Source of the DNA: Triglochin maritima
Lineage: Eukaryota; Streptophyta; Magnoliopsida; Alismatales; Juncaginaceae
Length of the DNA: 64,000 bases
Direction: 5' to 3'
NCBI GenBank assembly: GCA_963682175.1
Contig: OY821770.1
Location: 14,414,501 to 14,478,500, forward strand
Position numbers and translations under genes: made by a program. Under the pieces are notes generated by a model. That model was not told where the DNA came from. It ran no database searches and saw only the letters and a program-made list of their open reading frames with translations. Of the stretch, positions 11,901 through 21,441 are shown piece by piece (the stretch's first letter is position 1; each line of letters opens with the position of its first letter).

Positions 11901-13370
11901 AGAAAGTGGATGAGCCAAGGCAGAGTCATCGCCACAGAGTTTTATTTGCTGTCCTTGTAGGCAGAATTCCATCGTTAGAGTAGCATAGTTTGTCAAGATC
12001 GGCCCCAATGTAGCCAACCATTGAATGCCTAAAACGACATCTGTGCCTTCAATGTCCAGTACGAACAAGTCCAGGTTGAAGGTGTGAGATTGCAGAATCA
12101 AGGTGACCTCATTGCAGATTTGATGACAATGGAGGTAAGCGCCGCTGCCAACACGGACCTTGAATGGTTGGGTGGGTGATGTGGGTAGTGCCAGAAAGGA
12201 TGACATGCGATTAGAAATAAAATTATTTGTACTACCGCTGTCAATAAGCACCTGAATGGTATGGCCATTTATGCTCCCTTTCATACTCATTGATTTGGCC
12301 GAGCGTTGCCCCAAAAAGGCATTAAGGCTAATTTCTGGGCTGAGCTCTTCCTCCGGTTGCGGAGTCAAATCGACTATTGGTGTCTCCAAGTCGTCAGTTG
12401 AGTTATCTTCCACTTCTAAATAAAGGAGTGAAGCACGCCCTTTGCAACGGTGACCTGGTGTGAATCGCTCGTCACAGTTAAAACACAACCCTTTTGCTCT
12501 TCGATCTTGCTGCTCGGCTGCTGTTAGTCTACGAATAGGGAGTTTATTTGTTGGTTGTGACATGGGAGAAGCTACAGGCTGTGATTGTGGGTTTGGGCGG
12601 GCAACCCAAGGTCTTGGTAATGATCGGGTGTCAGCAAACTGATCTTCGAAAACTCGAGCTAAAGCAAATGCATCATCCAGATCGCGAGGTCGTTGTGCTG
12701 TAACTGCACGCTGAATTTTGGGTTGGAGTCCAGAAATAAATGAACTCTTTAGGATATCAGGTGTAAAGCCAGTCACTTTACTAGCCAAAGCCTCAAACTT
12801 ATTTTGATAGTCGACCACTGAAGCTGATTGTGAAAGCTTCATTAGTTGACCAGCTGGGTCGGTGTATTCTGATGGACCAAATCTCTTATTCAGACCAGAG
12901 ACGAAAGTGTCCCAATCTGTAAGACGGCCTGCTTGAGCCATGCTTTGGAACCAACAAGAGGCCGGTGTGTCGAGGTGCATGGAGGCTAGGAGTAACTTGT
13001 CTTCCTGTGGTGTTGCATAGTACATGAAGTACCGTTGAACGCTAAAAAGCCAATCAGCAGGGTCGCCAGAGGAAAAACGAGGGAATGTCAAACGAAGGTT
13101 GTGGTTTGTATGTGTCTCCGGTTGAGCTTCTGGTGTGCGGAGTGTTGAGTGCGGGCCTGGGCCAAGAACACTTGATGACGGTTGATGAGGTGGAGTGGAA
13201 TTAGCTCGTATTTGCTCGATCATTGTGGCCAAGAAACGTTGTTCCCGTTCTTGCTCACGTTGCTGTGAAAGTTGGTCACGGTTTTCAAATGCTGTGTTGA
13301 TTTGTGCTAGTAGTCTCTCAAAAGTGTCATCTTTTGTGTTTGGGTTGTGTGTTCGAGTCTGTGGTGCCAT
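8910..13370 (-). CDS. Gypsy gag-pol polyprotein, C-terminally truncated and fused in frame to copia LTR
   Basis: An open frame of 1486 codons starting at ATG 13370, with no internal stop. Domains in order: Gag with a CCHC knuckle near residues 296-309 (CFNCDERFTPGHRC); protease with DSG near 377; reverse transcriptase with FFDDILVYS; RNase H (FVLETDASG); integrase with a zinc-binding region and the catalytic core (DFITHLPP, SDRDPIF, SAYHPESDGQTERVN); a GPY/F-type module (YYGPFKV); and the first strands of a chromodomain (VPQALVQWE). The last few residues (after QWE) come from the inserted copia LTR, so the chromodomain is cut short. The reaction chemistry of RT and integrase could still be intact, but the element lacks its 3' end here and is not mobile as it stands. 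Confidence 0.9.
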   Translation of the reverse strand: MAPQTRTHNPNTKDDTFERLLAQINTAFENRDQLSQQREQEREQRFLATMIEQIRANSTPPHQPSSSVLGPGPHSTLRTPEAQPETHTNHNLRLTFPRFSSGDPADWLFSVQRYFMYYATPQEDKLLLASMHLDTPASCWFQSMAQAGRLTDWDTFVSGLNKRFGPSEYTDPAGQLMKLSQSASVVDYQNKFEALASKVTGFTPDILKSSFISGLQPKIQRAVTAQRPRDLDDAFALARVFEDQFADTRSLPRPWVARPNPQSQPVASPMSQPTNKLPIRRLTAAEQQDRRAKGLCFNCDERFTPGHRCKGRASLLYLEVEDNSTDDLETPIVDLTPQPEEELSPEISLNAFLGQRSAKSMSMKGSINGHTIQVLIDSGSTNNFISNRMSSFLALPTSPTQPFKVRVGSGAYLHCHQICNEVTLILQSHTFNLDLFVLDIEGTDVVLGIQWLATLGPILTNYATLTMEFCLQGQQIKLCGDDSALAHPLSPAGFNKMVTSGGVSSCYMCLQATPTTTNTLSLDNNTEQQPPFLVKLLDEFQDVFVEPIGLPPPRSIDHCIPLHPSTEAVNVRPYRYPHFQKNGIERQVSELLKTGVIRPSRSPFSSPVILVKKKDGTWRFCVDYRALNAATIKDKFPIPRVDELIDELHDAKVFSKLDLRSGYHQVRMCETDVHKTAFRTHHGHFEFLVMPFGLTNAPSTFQALMNEVFQQYLRKFVVIFFDDILVYSSSHEEHIDHLRKIFSTLKEHNLAVKRSKCTFGSPSIEFLGHIISTQGVAADPSKIEAISAWPTPTNQRQVRGFLGLTGYYRRFIRHYASIAAPLTDLLTKDGFKWSEKANQTFTTLKSAMTSAPVLALPNFSSQFVLETDASGVGIGAVLMQQSHLIAFYSRKLSKTMQGKSTYVRELFAVQSAVAKWHQYLLGNHFIVRTDHRSLQNMLKQTIQTPEQQQFLSKLVGYSYSIEYKSGSSNAAADALSRVPEFTNNTQTMAGQALSTSTIHNTTDTTSVSKPGNLITKTDQVFVAISRPVSSDLKTLEQEVANDIYCQQIIAEISANKSKTAGWSFSHGLLRYRGRIYLPENSTLIPILLVEYHSTLLGGHSGVQRTVQRLTPHFYWKKMQQHVKDYVHSCDICQKCKPTNQHPYGLLQPIAPPTSLWADLSMDFITHLPPSEGHTAILVVVDRFSKGVHLAALPRRYNGPRVAAIFWESVGKIHGVPKSIISDRDPIFQSHFWRELFKLQGTKLNFSSAYHPESDGQTERVNRCIEKYLRAFVHDQPKKWVNLLSWAEYHHNTTFQASAGMTPFEVTFGHKPPSMLNYCSGTSAFESVDADLRSRDVILSQLRDNLLKSQTAMKFYTDKNRTAMTFEPGQLVLLKLQPYRQVTARQSSAHKLGLRYYGPFKVEKRIGSVAYLLTLPSTTRIHPVFHCSLLKPYHGQATPHVHDLPILTEDNHPIHQPVAILARRTILRNGESVPQALVQWEIERNVF

Positions 13371-13747
13371 TGAGGAGGTTGAGGTACAATGAAAACACCA
13401 ATTGTTAGAGGAACTTTAGTGTGGTAGCTACAGTGAGATAGATTAGAGATATAATAGAGGGTAAAGACAGAAGCGTTGTAGAATGAGGGAGAAGGGAGAG
13501 AGAGATGAGGGAGAAGAAAGAGAGAAGATTGTTGAATATTGTCTGCTTATTTCCTCTCACAGCTGATACAATTATAGGCTATCAGCCCTTGATTATTGCC
13601 TAAACAAAAGCACTAATAAAAATAGAAATGTAAAGCAAATCCTTAAATCCTCCCTAAATCATGCCTAAGGCTTAGCTGTCCAAATTTCCTCTTGCTGGTT
13701 GATTTCAAATCAGACCTTAATTGCACTTTTCAATTTTAGCATCATCA
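8929..13747 (-). mobile_element. Reina-like Ty3/gypsy chromovirus, 3' part displaced by copia insertion
   Basis: A minus-strand element with its 5' LTR at 13403-13747 and one long gag-pol frame. The sequence stops inside the chromodomain at 8929, where copia element 1 begins. The rest of the chromodomain, the polypurine tract and the 3' LTR should lie beyond the left edge of the window. The short LTR (345 bp), single gag-pol frame, Gag knuckle and chromodomain fit the Reina clade of chromoviruses. The target-site duplicate on the right would be GTTCA (13748-13752). Confidence 0.85.
13403..13747 (-). repeat. 5' LTR of the Reina-like chromovirus (345 bp)
   Basis: Read on the minus strand it starts TGATGATGC and ends CTCTAACA. 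It contains a TATA-like CCTATAATTG around 13571-13580 and a pyrimidine-rich leader downstream. It lies 32 bp before the gag ATG. The sequence after it (ATTGGTGTTTTCATTG) occupies the primer-binding position, but the tRNA was not identified. Confidence 0.75.
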
Positions 13748-15305
13748 GTTCATGATTGAATGCAATTGTATCTCTGTTACGTCTTGTGTAAACCTTTAGG
13801 GGCTGGTTTAATTGTGTAACAGAGAGAACGTAAACGTGCCTCCTGTTTTTTATTTGATAAATAAAACTTGGATTGCAGATATTCCCGCGTAGTTCTGAAT
13901 TCTACTTGGCACATGTAGCCTGTAATTGGGTCCTAGAGTGAACGTACTTTGCTAAAAAAGTTTCAATTTTCTATCCAGGATCTATCAAGAATAGCGGTAG
14001 CCTCACAAGGTCTCCGCCAGAAGTTTCAAAATGGAACGTTCTCTGAGATAAACTATGGGTGATCCTGCTAAAAGCAAATGGTTTGCCTGAAAGGAAGGAA
14101 AGCTGAATGCCAGGTTACTGTTCCATGGGATGTTATTTTCTCAGGTCCAGTATATTTCTTCCAATCAAATGCGCACCACTATGTACCAGCATGTTTAAGA
14201 AGAAAGGCATTTCAATTTCTCCAGGCAAAGCCAAGTCGCTTATGAGATTATAGAGTGATGATATTGATGACTGGAGGTGTCTATGGTGGCTACAAAAGGA
14301 CTTTGGTACCTGGGCAACTCCAGATGCCTATCACATTTTTTGAAGAACTTGTCTTTGTTATGCTCATTGTGCCGTACTGCATGGCTCATTATTGTTTAAA
14401 TGGATAACAACTGTGTTCCTTTCCTGGGCTTTTATGTGCATTGGTTATGACTGCCATTTATAGGTTTTAACACGCTGCCTTATGATGTTATAGTTTTCGT
14501 CGTAGTTTTTTCGGAAGGAATGCTAGAGCAATCATTTTTATAGCTTGCATTTCGGAATTCCTCAGTGCTACTACGGCACCTAAGATTAATATTCTCTTCT
14601 TGCTGCTTAGTGTTATCATCGAGATGAATTTGCTCTTGGCCTCATTGTTCGTCAAGCCTCAACATTACCTCAGTTAAACCAGTGAGTGGCTTCCAATTAA
14701 CCGGTTATGTGAAGTGCAAAATATCATTTGCGATTTCACAATTGATAAGAAATTGTAAATAATTTAGATAGTCATTTGATGTAGTCCATGATACTTCAAA
14801 TACTAAAAAAATTAATTTTTGACATAGTAAAATGGACACAATCAAGCCTCTATAAGTTATCAAAAAAAATTTCAAATGTAGAAAATTTCTTAAGCCATTT
14901 TCTTTAAAGAACAATAATCCCGGAAAACCCAACAAAGAAATTGCCCCTCTTATCTACCATTATTCCAACCAACGTTACAGTATATGAACACAACCCAAGT
15001 GCTGCTGAAAGGGATCATAGAAGGCGAGTCTATATTGACCATGTACGGGATGAATAACACTCCCAAGTTTGTCTCATACTAGGACAATCCACTCTCTTCT
15101 CTTAGAATCCACAACACCTCGCACAATTTTTTGGAAAACGTTCAAGTTTTCCCTCTGGTTATTGGAAATTTTAACCTGTCCATGTAAGATTGTTACGTGA
15201 CAGTGTTATGCAGAAAGCCAGAGATGTGTATGATCAGCTTGTTCTCTATTGGAACAAATATCGACTACACTCTTTGATATCTGGAATCTAATCCTTCGTT
15301 TGAAA

Positions 15306-15420
15306 CTCCAGCTTTAGGCGATCAGAGTGTCCGAACTATCTATCACCATTTCAGCTTTAGGTGATCACAGTGTCCGATCTCTCTACTCCAGCTTTAGGCG
15401 ATTACAGTGTCCAAACTCTA
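15306..15420. repeat. Three short tandem copies of a ~35-45-bp unit
   Basis: CCAGCTTTAGGCGATCA...GTGTCC occurs three times with small changes, at about 15308, 15352 and 15386. A separate 23-bp direct repeat (AGTTGGATAGAGCTTGGATA core) follows at 15451-15473 and 15523-15545. Confidence 0.75.
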
Positions 15421-15620
15421 CCTCCACGAACTGCAGTTAGGACCATCTGAAGTTGGATAGAGCTTGGATATTACTTCCTGTGACACAATCAGTTCCCTTT
15501 TAGTGTGCCCATAAACATATCAAGTTGGATAGAGCTTGGATATTAAGCGGTTTGCTAAATGCAAAAGTAATTGCTGTATCATTAAATGATTCAAAATAAC
15601 ATATCAATTTTGCGTCTTGC

Positions 15621-15626
15621 TTTATT
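15621..15626 (-). terminator. Candidate poly(A) signal of FLD
   Basis: AATAAA on the minus strand, about 150 nt downstream of the FLD stop codon and in AT-rich sequence. Position and orientation fit a polyadenylation signal. Transcript data would be needed to confirm use. Confidence 0.4.
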
Positions 15627-15773
15627 AGTAATAGAGCTACCAATATTTCCCTGTCCACTGCAGAATTTTATGGAACCAGGTGCTCTCAATCTTTCAATAA
15701 GATGTATATAATCAGATACTTTCTGATAAAAAGCACTTCCCATTAAATTGAGTTTCATGAACTATTAATTTTT

Positions 15774-18686
15774 TTACCTTGAGTTAGTAAGACAGGCAGG
15801 CTTTAGGGAGAGAGTATTTGTCTTTGTTCTTCTATTGGCTCTCTCAGCCTTAATAGAAGCTATGACAGTATCGGCAGCAGAGCCCAACCCTCTCCTGCCA
15901 ACTAATTTCACATTAAGCTTTTCACTAAGGTAGTGCATTCTCATCTCATCTCCTCCTCTGACCTCTCCGAGGTCAAGTGCCTGTTGTCGAGACAGTAATG
16001 TATAAACATGAAGCTGCTGCTGCTGATTGTAGTGCGACTGGAGCTGCTGAAACAGAGGTTTATTAGAATGCTGGTTGTCTGTCTTGGTCCCTTCATTTGT
16101 CGCCTTCTTTCTTGTACCACCAAAAGTAACCCTTAGGATTGCCGTGGATCTCGGATCAGCAGCTGTCTTTGGGCCAAATATGACTGCAAAGCTTCCGAAT
16201 TCTAGATCAGGCTCCCTGAACAAATCGGCAAGAAGGGCAGCACAAGATTCTGTGTTCTTTGATGGGCTTTTTTCGATTTTCAGTCCTGAAGCTCGGGCAT
16301 TTGCATGGTTGGCCATGTTCGCAGCTTCTCTCAAACCACTAAGAAAAGCACCATGCATGGTGGCAGGGTAGCGCCTAGTAGTTGCCTCCCCAGCAAAGAA
16401 AAGTCTTCCATCTCCAACACTTTCAGCTAATATGTCATAGTCGTCTCCAGATGCCCCAACTGCTACATTGGAATAGGAACCTAAACTAAAGGAGTCGGTG
16501 CCCCATCTAGTGCAGACAGTTTGGATGGGATCTGGGACGGTTATCCCTTGGGGTTCATAGATACCTGTTTCATAAAGTATCATCATCATTGTGACGTTAC
16601 GTATTACTATTATTTGCATGGTAATATTGATTTGTTGATTTAGTACTGAAACACAAACATGCTTCTAAGAACTTCCGACTGGATGAGGAGTTTATGATTG
16701 ACACCAATAGACTACACATTACTAGACAAACTTGAAATGCTCAGAATCTATTGTCAAAAAATAACCTCAATGCAATAAACACTAGTAGAACTAATAAAGT
16801 AGGACATAAAATATCACCAATGGTGTCTTGAAAATACTAGATTCATGTTATCAAAAACTACTACTCCGATAAACTAGATTGTTCTCAATGGATAAACAAC
16901 TAGGGATGTGGCAGAATAGGAACTTCAAAAGGACATACTCAAAGGAGAATCGTGCCTATTTGTCATATACACGTGGCAGACAGCTTCACATTGAAATGAA
17001 GTGCAATGGATCAAGTACCTATGATTTGTAAAGAGAATATTGTAAAGAATGTTCTGATGTAGCATGAACCACGAAACACACTGGGATGCACTACTGCAAA
17101 GAAAAATGCCACCAACTCATGCAATATAAAAATCGAGAAGAAATAAACACACCCCTGAGAATTCTAAGAACTGATGTAACAGCATCTGTCGGAGGCATGC
17201 TTTCAAACGTGTGCGCAGCTTCCCCTGCAACCATTGCGATCAACACCGGACCACCAGCAACGGTCACATAACTGTAGAAGAGAAAGAACTCTCCTCGACG
17301 ACTTGGGCCATCAGACAGATGACCAAACGTATCGAGATCAGTACTCCAAAACACATGCGGAAACAACATTGCGACCTTGTTCAGCAATCCAAACCCCAAC
17401 CTCTTAATCCCATCAAGTTTCCTTTGAGGCAACTCGGGCACGAACTTTATCGACCCACTCTTCAAAACCCCCAACGGAACCGTACACAAAGCCATATCAC
17501 CCTCGTAAACCTGCCCACCAGCAACAACTTGAACTCCATTGGCACCGTACCGAATCGTATGCACCGTCTTCTCATAAACAATAGGCACATTCTCAGCCAA
17601 AGCCTGCACAAGTCGTCCATTCCCACCCGGCAAAAAGCAATGATCACCCCCCATATCATACGGATCATCCTGATCCCAAAACGCCAACGAAAGCTCTGAC
17701 AACAACCCAGCATTCGCGTACTCCAAATTTGCCAAATGCCAATTAAACAAATTCATCTCCTCCTCCGTGACTCCGTAAACCTCCCTAAACGTCTCCAACG
17801 CAGCCCCCAACGAAACATCCATCGCAACATCCCCCATACACTGCCTCAACCTACTAGCCTTATCCAACAACCTATTAAACGCATTCTCAACCCTATCATC
17901 CATCTCCGAATCAACAACCCTCCCATCGCTCCCATACAACGGGCACTTATCCCTGACCTTATGAAGCCCCAACCCCAACTGCCTGGCAACAATCCCAAGC
18001 GGATTCCCCAACGTCCCGGTCAAAACGCTCCCCCCCAAATCCGCCGCCGCACTCCTCCCCAACCCCTCCATCCGCTTACTATAAACCCTCCCCCCACACC
18101 TCTTCCTCCCTTCCAACACCACAACCTGGAATCCAAACCCGATAAGCTGCCTTGCGGCCGAAAGTCCGGCCAACCCGGCCCCGATAACAACAACATTTCC
18201 TTTCTTTACCTCGGGGGGCCGCTCTTTCGGGACGATTCCGAAGTTGATAAATCCGTGCGAGGATAGGAAATTGTAGGCGGAGTCGAGGAGAGGGAGGCAG
18301 TGGGGAGGGACGACGGGGACGAGGATGTGTTTGGGGAGGAAGGAGGAGACGTTGTCGCGCCAGCGTGAGAGGATGTGGTTCCGGATGAGGATGTAGTTGA
18401 CCTGCTCGATGCCGCCGACGGAGGAGACGACGGCGGCGTCTGTCTCGTCGTCGGTGAGGGAGTCGGCGGGGAAGCCGGAGGAGAGGGCGGTGAGGGCTTC
18501 GGAGGTGGCGTTCTTGTTGAGGACGATGATGTCGTCGGAGAGGGAGGGGTGGAGGGGCGGTGGCGGTGGTGGGGGTGGCCGGCGACGGACGCCGGAGCGC
18601 TTGCGTTTGAGGGAAGGGAGAGAGGATGGGTTAGGGTTTTGAGGGGAGAGGAAGGTGATGAGGGGTGTGGGATTTGGAGACGACAT
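15774..18686 (-). CDS. FLD: FLOWERING LOCUS D (LSD1-type histone demethylase homolog), two coding exons
   Basis: Coding exons are 17153-18686 and 15774-16564. The 588-bp intron has GT/AG ends and splits a glycine codon. The joined frame is 774 residues, a little shorter than Arabidopsis FLD. After a basic, proline-rich N-terminus, residues about 50-140 form a SWIRM domain (GGIEQVNYILIRNHI). A dinucleotide-binding GAGLAGLSAARQ at about 169-180 opens the FAD amine-oxidase fold. WDQDDPYDMGGDHCFLPGGN and GFGLLNKVAM follow, the latter with the lysine equivalent to catalytic K661 of LSD1. Exon 2 has the FAD-contacting FFAGEATTRRYPATMHGAF. The C-terminal tail, with QQLQSHYNQQQQ and SRQQALDLGEVRGGDE, matches FLD and not LDL1-3. 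In Arabidopsis, FLD acts in the nucleus in the autonomous pathway and represses FLC chromatin. Function here is by homology. Confidence 0.93.
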
Positions 18687-18758
18687 TGCTGCTGACGATG
18701 GAGTGACTGGTGCTGATGTTTGCTTATAATTGTTTTGGTTAGTCGGGTTTTTTTTTTT

Positions 18759-19089
18759 GGAACTATTCGTCGCCGGAAAACTACTTAAATCGTTCCGAAA
18801 ATGACCTTTTTGTTCTTAACAAATCAATTAATACCGATTTCGTCCCGTATCTTTAAATAAGCTGTTTGACTCAGTTTTACTCACATTCCTAGTACCAACA
18901 CCACGAAAATGTCTGGCGAAGCACCTGAATCCGGCGAGGTAACTGGGGCGGAATTTTTTTCACGACTCGGGCGTCTGGCTAAACCGCCTCCACCTTTGTG
19001 CAGGCGTCTCCTATGGACGCCTCCACAAAGGTGGAGGCGTGTTAGGCAGACGCCTCCACCTTGGTGGAGGCGGTTTAGCCAGACGCCCG
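18759..19089 (+). repeat. Left terminal inverted repeat of the MULE, with inner foldback
   Basis: The outer 230 bp mirror the right end with few mismatches. It contains a TTTAAATA-type TATA motif near 18852 in both directions, and an ATG at 18909 that opens a reading frame shared by both ends. The inner part is a perfect 27-bp inverted repeat (18968-18994 against 19063-19089), with GCCTCCACC/GGTGGAGGC palindromes between its arms. Confidence 0.85.
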
Positions 19090-19141
19090 TTTTTTTTTTA
19101 AATTTTTTGTTAAATTCAAAATTTTCAGGTTCTGTTTCAAG

Positions 19142-21052
19142 ATTTCGGTGGTGATGGAGTAGATTACAGTGAGCTTTTTGACAGTAAAGAAATATTTACA
19201 ACAATCGAGGAAGGTTGTAAATGTGCGAAACAAGTTGCAATAGGAGCCAGATTTTTTTTGGTTATATCATCATACAAACCGAAAGCAGATAACCGGATGG
19301 ATTGCTACCTCAGATGTGATCGCAGACGTGAGATGAGTTCTCGTGATACGAGTATTGCACTGCGAAAGAATACGAAAAGAAAAGGTTGCGGTTGTCGGTT
19401 TTTGGTAAAAAGTGGTGGAGCGACGAGATCGTGATGGATGGGTTATTGTTTCTAGTAGCATGTTTGGGCAGCACAACCACCCATTGACAGTTTATTCAGA
19501 GGGTCACCGACAGGTCAGCGGACTTAGTGCTGGGGCAAAGCAAATTGTTCGGGATATGACAGAGGCACAAGCAAGGCCCCGTAACATTTTGTTGGCGGTA
19601 AAGAAGAAATTTCCGGACGATAATCCTAATCAAAGGCACATTTACAACTTCAGAGAGTACATGAGGAGGACGAAATCTGAAGACAGGAATCCCGCACAGC
19701 AGTTTCTCAGAGAGGCAGTGCAGCATAAATATTTGCATTGGATTGTGGCAGATGAAGAAACTAATGTCTTGACTCACGCATTTTTGGCACATCCGACTTC
19801 AGTTCAGTTGTTGCGTACATACCCATTCGTGATCTGTATGGATTCGACATATAAGACGAACAAGTACAAGATGCCTTTGTTTGAGATGGTTGGGGTTACT
19901 CCAACAAATATGAATTTCCTCGTCGGATATGCGATTTTACAGGATGAGACCGAGTCTAGTTACCGGTGGGTGTTGGAGAGGTTGCGAGATCTGTTATTGG
20001 ATATTGTTAGCCCGACAGCAATAATTACGGACCGGGAGATGGGTCTGATGCGACCAGTGGCAGAGGTTTTTCCTGAGTCAGCTCATTTACTATGCACCTG
20101 ACATATCAACAAAGACGTGTACAACTACGCATACCACGTATTCGGCAAGGAGAAGCAGCTTGCAGAGAGTTTTAGACGTGGAAGATGGAGGAGAGTCATG
20201 CTTTCTGATTCACAGACGGATTATGATAGAGCAGTTCGTAATCTGAAGGATTCTTACAGTTCCTGGCCAGTGCTGACGAAGTATGTGGAAGACACGTGGT
20301 TGGTGCATAAGGAAAAATTCGTGTTGAATTGGACGAATCAAGTTCTTCATTTTGGCAACACTACGAACTGCAGGGTGGAAAGTGCACATTCGGCTCTGAA
20401 AGAGTGGATCACTACATCGACTGCCGCTCTCGACACTCTTTTCGACCGCGTGAACTCGTCTATTGAAATGCAGCTGACGAATATTCGGAACTTTCTTGAA
20501 GATTCGAGACGTCGAAATTTGGCACATTACATAGGTCCTCTGTTTCAGCATATAAATGGCCGAGTTTCGCATCACTGCTTGTCGTTAATGACTCAGGAGT
20601 TGAAGAGAATGCAGGACTTAAGTGATGAAATTGAATATCGTTGTGGGTGTGCTTTCCTGACAACACATGAGATTCCTTGTGCCTGTACCATGTACGAGTG
20701 TTTGGCGTCAGGTGATGGAATTTATTTAGAGCAGATTCATCCATTCTGGAAAACACTTGTTATCGGAGAAGGAGTCCAGATGTCAGAGTTTGTTGATCAG
20801 TCAGCACAAGACACCGAGCATTTTCGGAAGCTAGTGGATGAGATCTCGCAGAGCGATCCTGCAGTAATTCGTAGTGCCTCTCGTATTTTATACGAACAGT
20901 TACACCCCGATCAGTCGAACTATGGAGAACCCGAAGAAAATACTAAGGTACGAGGTCGACCTAGGGGAAAGTCGACACGTCGGGACCCGAGTGCCTTCGA
21001 GTATGCTGAGCGAGGTCGTGGTCGGTCTGGCAGTAGTGGGAGCAGGGGGTAA
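19142..21052 (+). pseudogene. FAR1/MULE-type transposase, one frameshift and one nonsense codon
   Basis: The N-terminal part (about 19142-19411) reads as a FAR1-type zinc-binding region with spaced cysteines (CKCAKQVAIGA, CYLRCDRRRE, GCGCRFLVK). A single-base shift in the A run near 19411 moves the frame to 19412. The frame then runs to a TGA at 20099-20101, exactly where related proteins have Trp (LLCT-W-HINK), and continues in frame to TAA at 21050. The MULE core has the first Asp in ICMDSTYKTNKYKMP, the second in AIITDREMGLM and a candidate Glu in CRVESAHSALK. A SWIM-like CGC..PCACT motif follows, then a basic RGRPRGK tail. An AG acceptor-like site near 19128 suggests an upstream exon starting in the TIR. 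Only two lesions are visible, so loss of function looks recent. Confidence 0.85.
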
Positions 21053-21096
21053 CCGCCTCCCCCTGCTCCCACTATTACCAGACCGACCACGACCTC
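21012..21096. repeat. 38-bp inverted repeat straddling the transposase stop codon
   Basis: Arms 21012-21049 and 21059-21096 match at 36 of 38 positions. The 9-nt loop contains the TAA stop. The right TIR thus begins with an inverted copy of the last dozen transposase codons. Confidence 0.9.
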
Positions 21097-21098
21097 CC

Positions 21099-21430
21099 GA
21101 CGCCCATAGGAGACGCCTGCACAAAGGTGGAGGCGTCTGTCTAAACCGCCTCCACCTATGTGGAGGCGTGTTAGGCAGACGCCTCCACCTTGGTGGAGGC
21201 GGTTTAGCCAGACGCCCGAGTCGTGAAAAAAATTCCGCCCCAGTTACCTCGCCGGATTCAGGTGCTTCGCTAGACATTTTCGTGGTGTTGGTACTAGGAA
21301 TGTGAGTAAAACTGAGTCAAACACCTTATTTAAAGACACGGGACGAAATCGGTATTAATTGATTTGTTAAGGGCAAAAATGTCATTTTTGGGGCGATTTA
21401 AGTAGTTTTCCGGCGACGAATAGTAGTTCC
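21099..21430 (-). repeat. Right terminal inverted repeat of the MULE
   Basis: Inverted copy of the left end. The outer part, from the 21192-21218 block outward, is nearly identical. The inner part carries further GGTGGAGGC/GCCTCCACC palindromes in a different arrangement from the left end. Confidence 0.85.
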
Positions 21431-21441
21431 CAAAGAAAAGG

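Larger units (their letters stand above)
13748..15773. other. Intergenic region between chromovirus and FLD stop codon
   Basis: No convincing gene. The right part should hold the FLD 3' untranslated region. A stretch open for about 50 codons on the plus strand (14096-14245, containing VTVPWDVIFSGPVYFFQ) reads like protein but matched no family I know and has no start. Three short tandem copies and one direct repeat are listed separately. Confidence 0.4.
18748..21441 (+). mobile_element. MULE with long terminal inverted repeats, adjacent to FLD
   Basis: A Mutator-like element of about 2.7 kb. The two ends, from GGAACTA..TTCGTCGCCGG at 18759 and the reverse complement ending at 21430, are inverted copies alike over at least 230 bp. 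Inside lies a plus-strand transposase with the MULE domain. Exact ends are blurred by a T run on the left. The best 9-bp flanking pair is 18739-18747 against 21442-21450 (6 of 9 match), so the target duplication is not established. The left end is only about 60-70 bp from the FLD start codon. Confidence 0.85.

Noticed and set aside
9176..13392. Plus-strand open frames opposite the gypsy gag-pol
   Set aside because: They are antisense shadows of a well-supported coding frame, with no domain of their own.
15774..18686. Assignment of the histone demethylase to LDL1, LDL2 or LDL3
   Set aside because: The C-terminal tail with QQLQSHYNQQQQ and LDLGEVRGGDE, and the TTRRYPATMHGAF context, fit FLD better than the LDL proteins.
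17211..18695. Plus-strand frames rich in Pro/Arg/Gln or Gly/Glu opposite FLD exon 1
   Set aside because: Composition follows the GC-rich FLD codons on the other strand, and no start context or family match exists.
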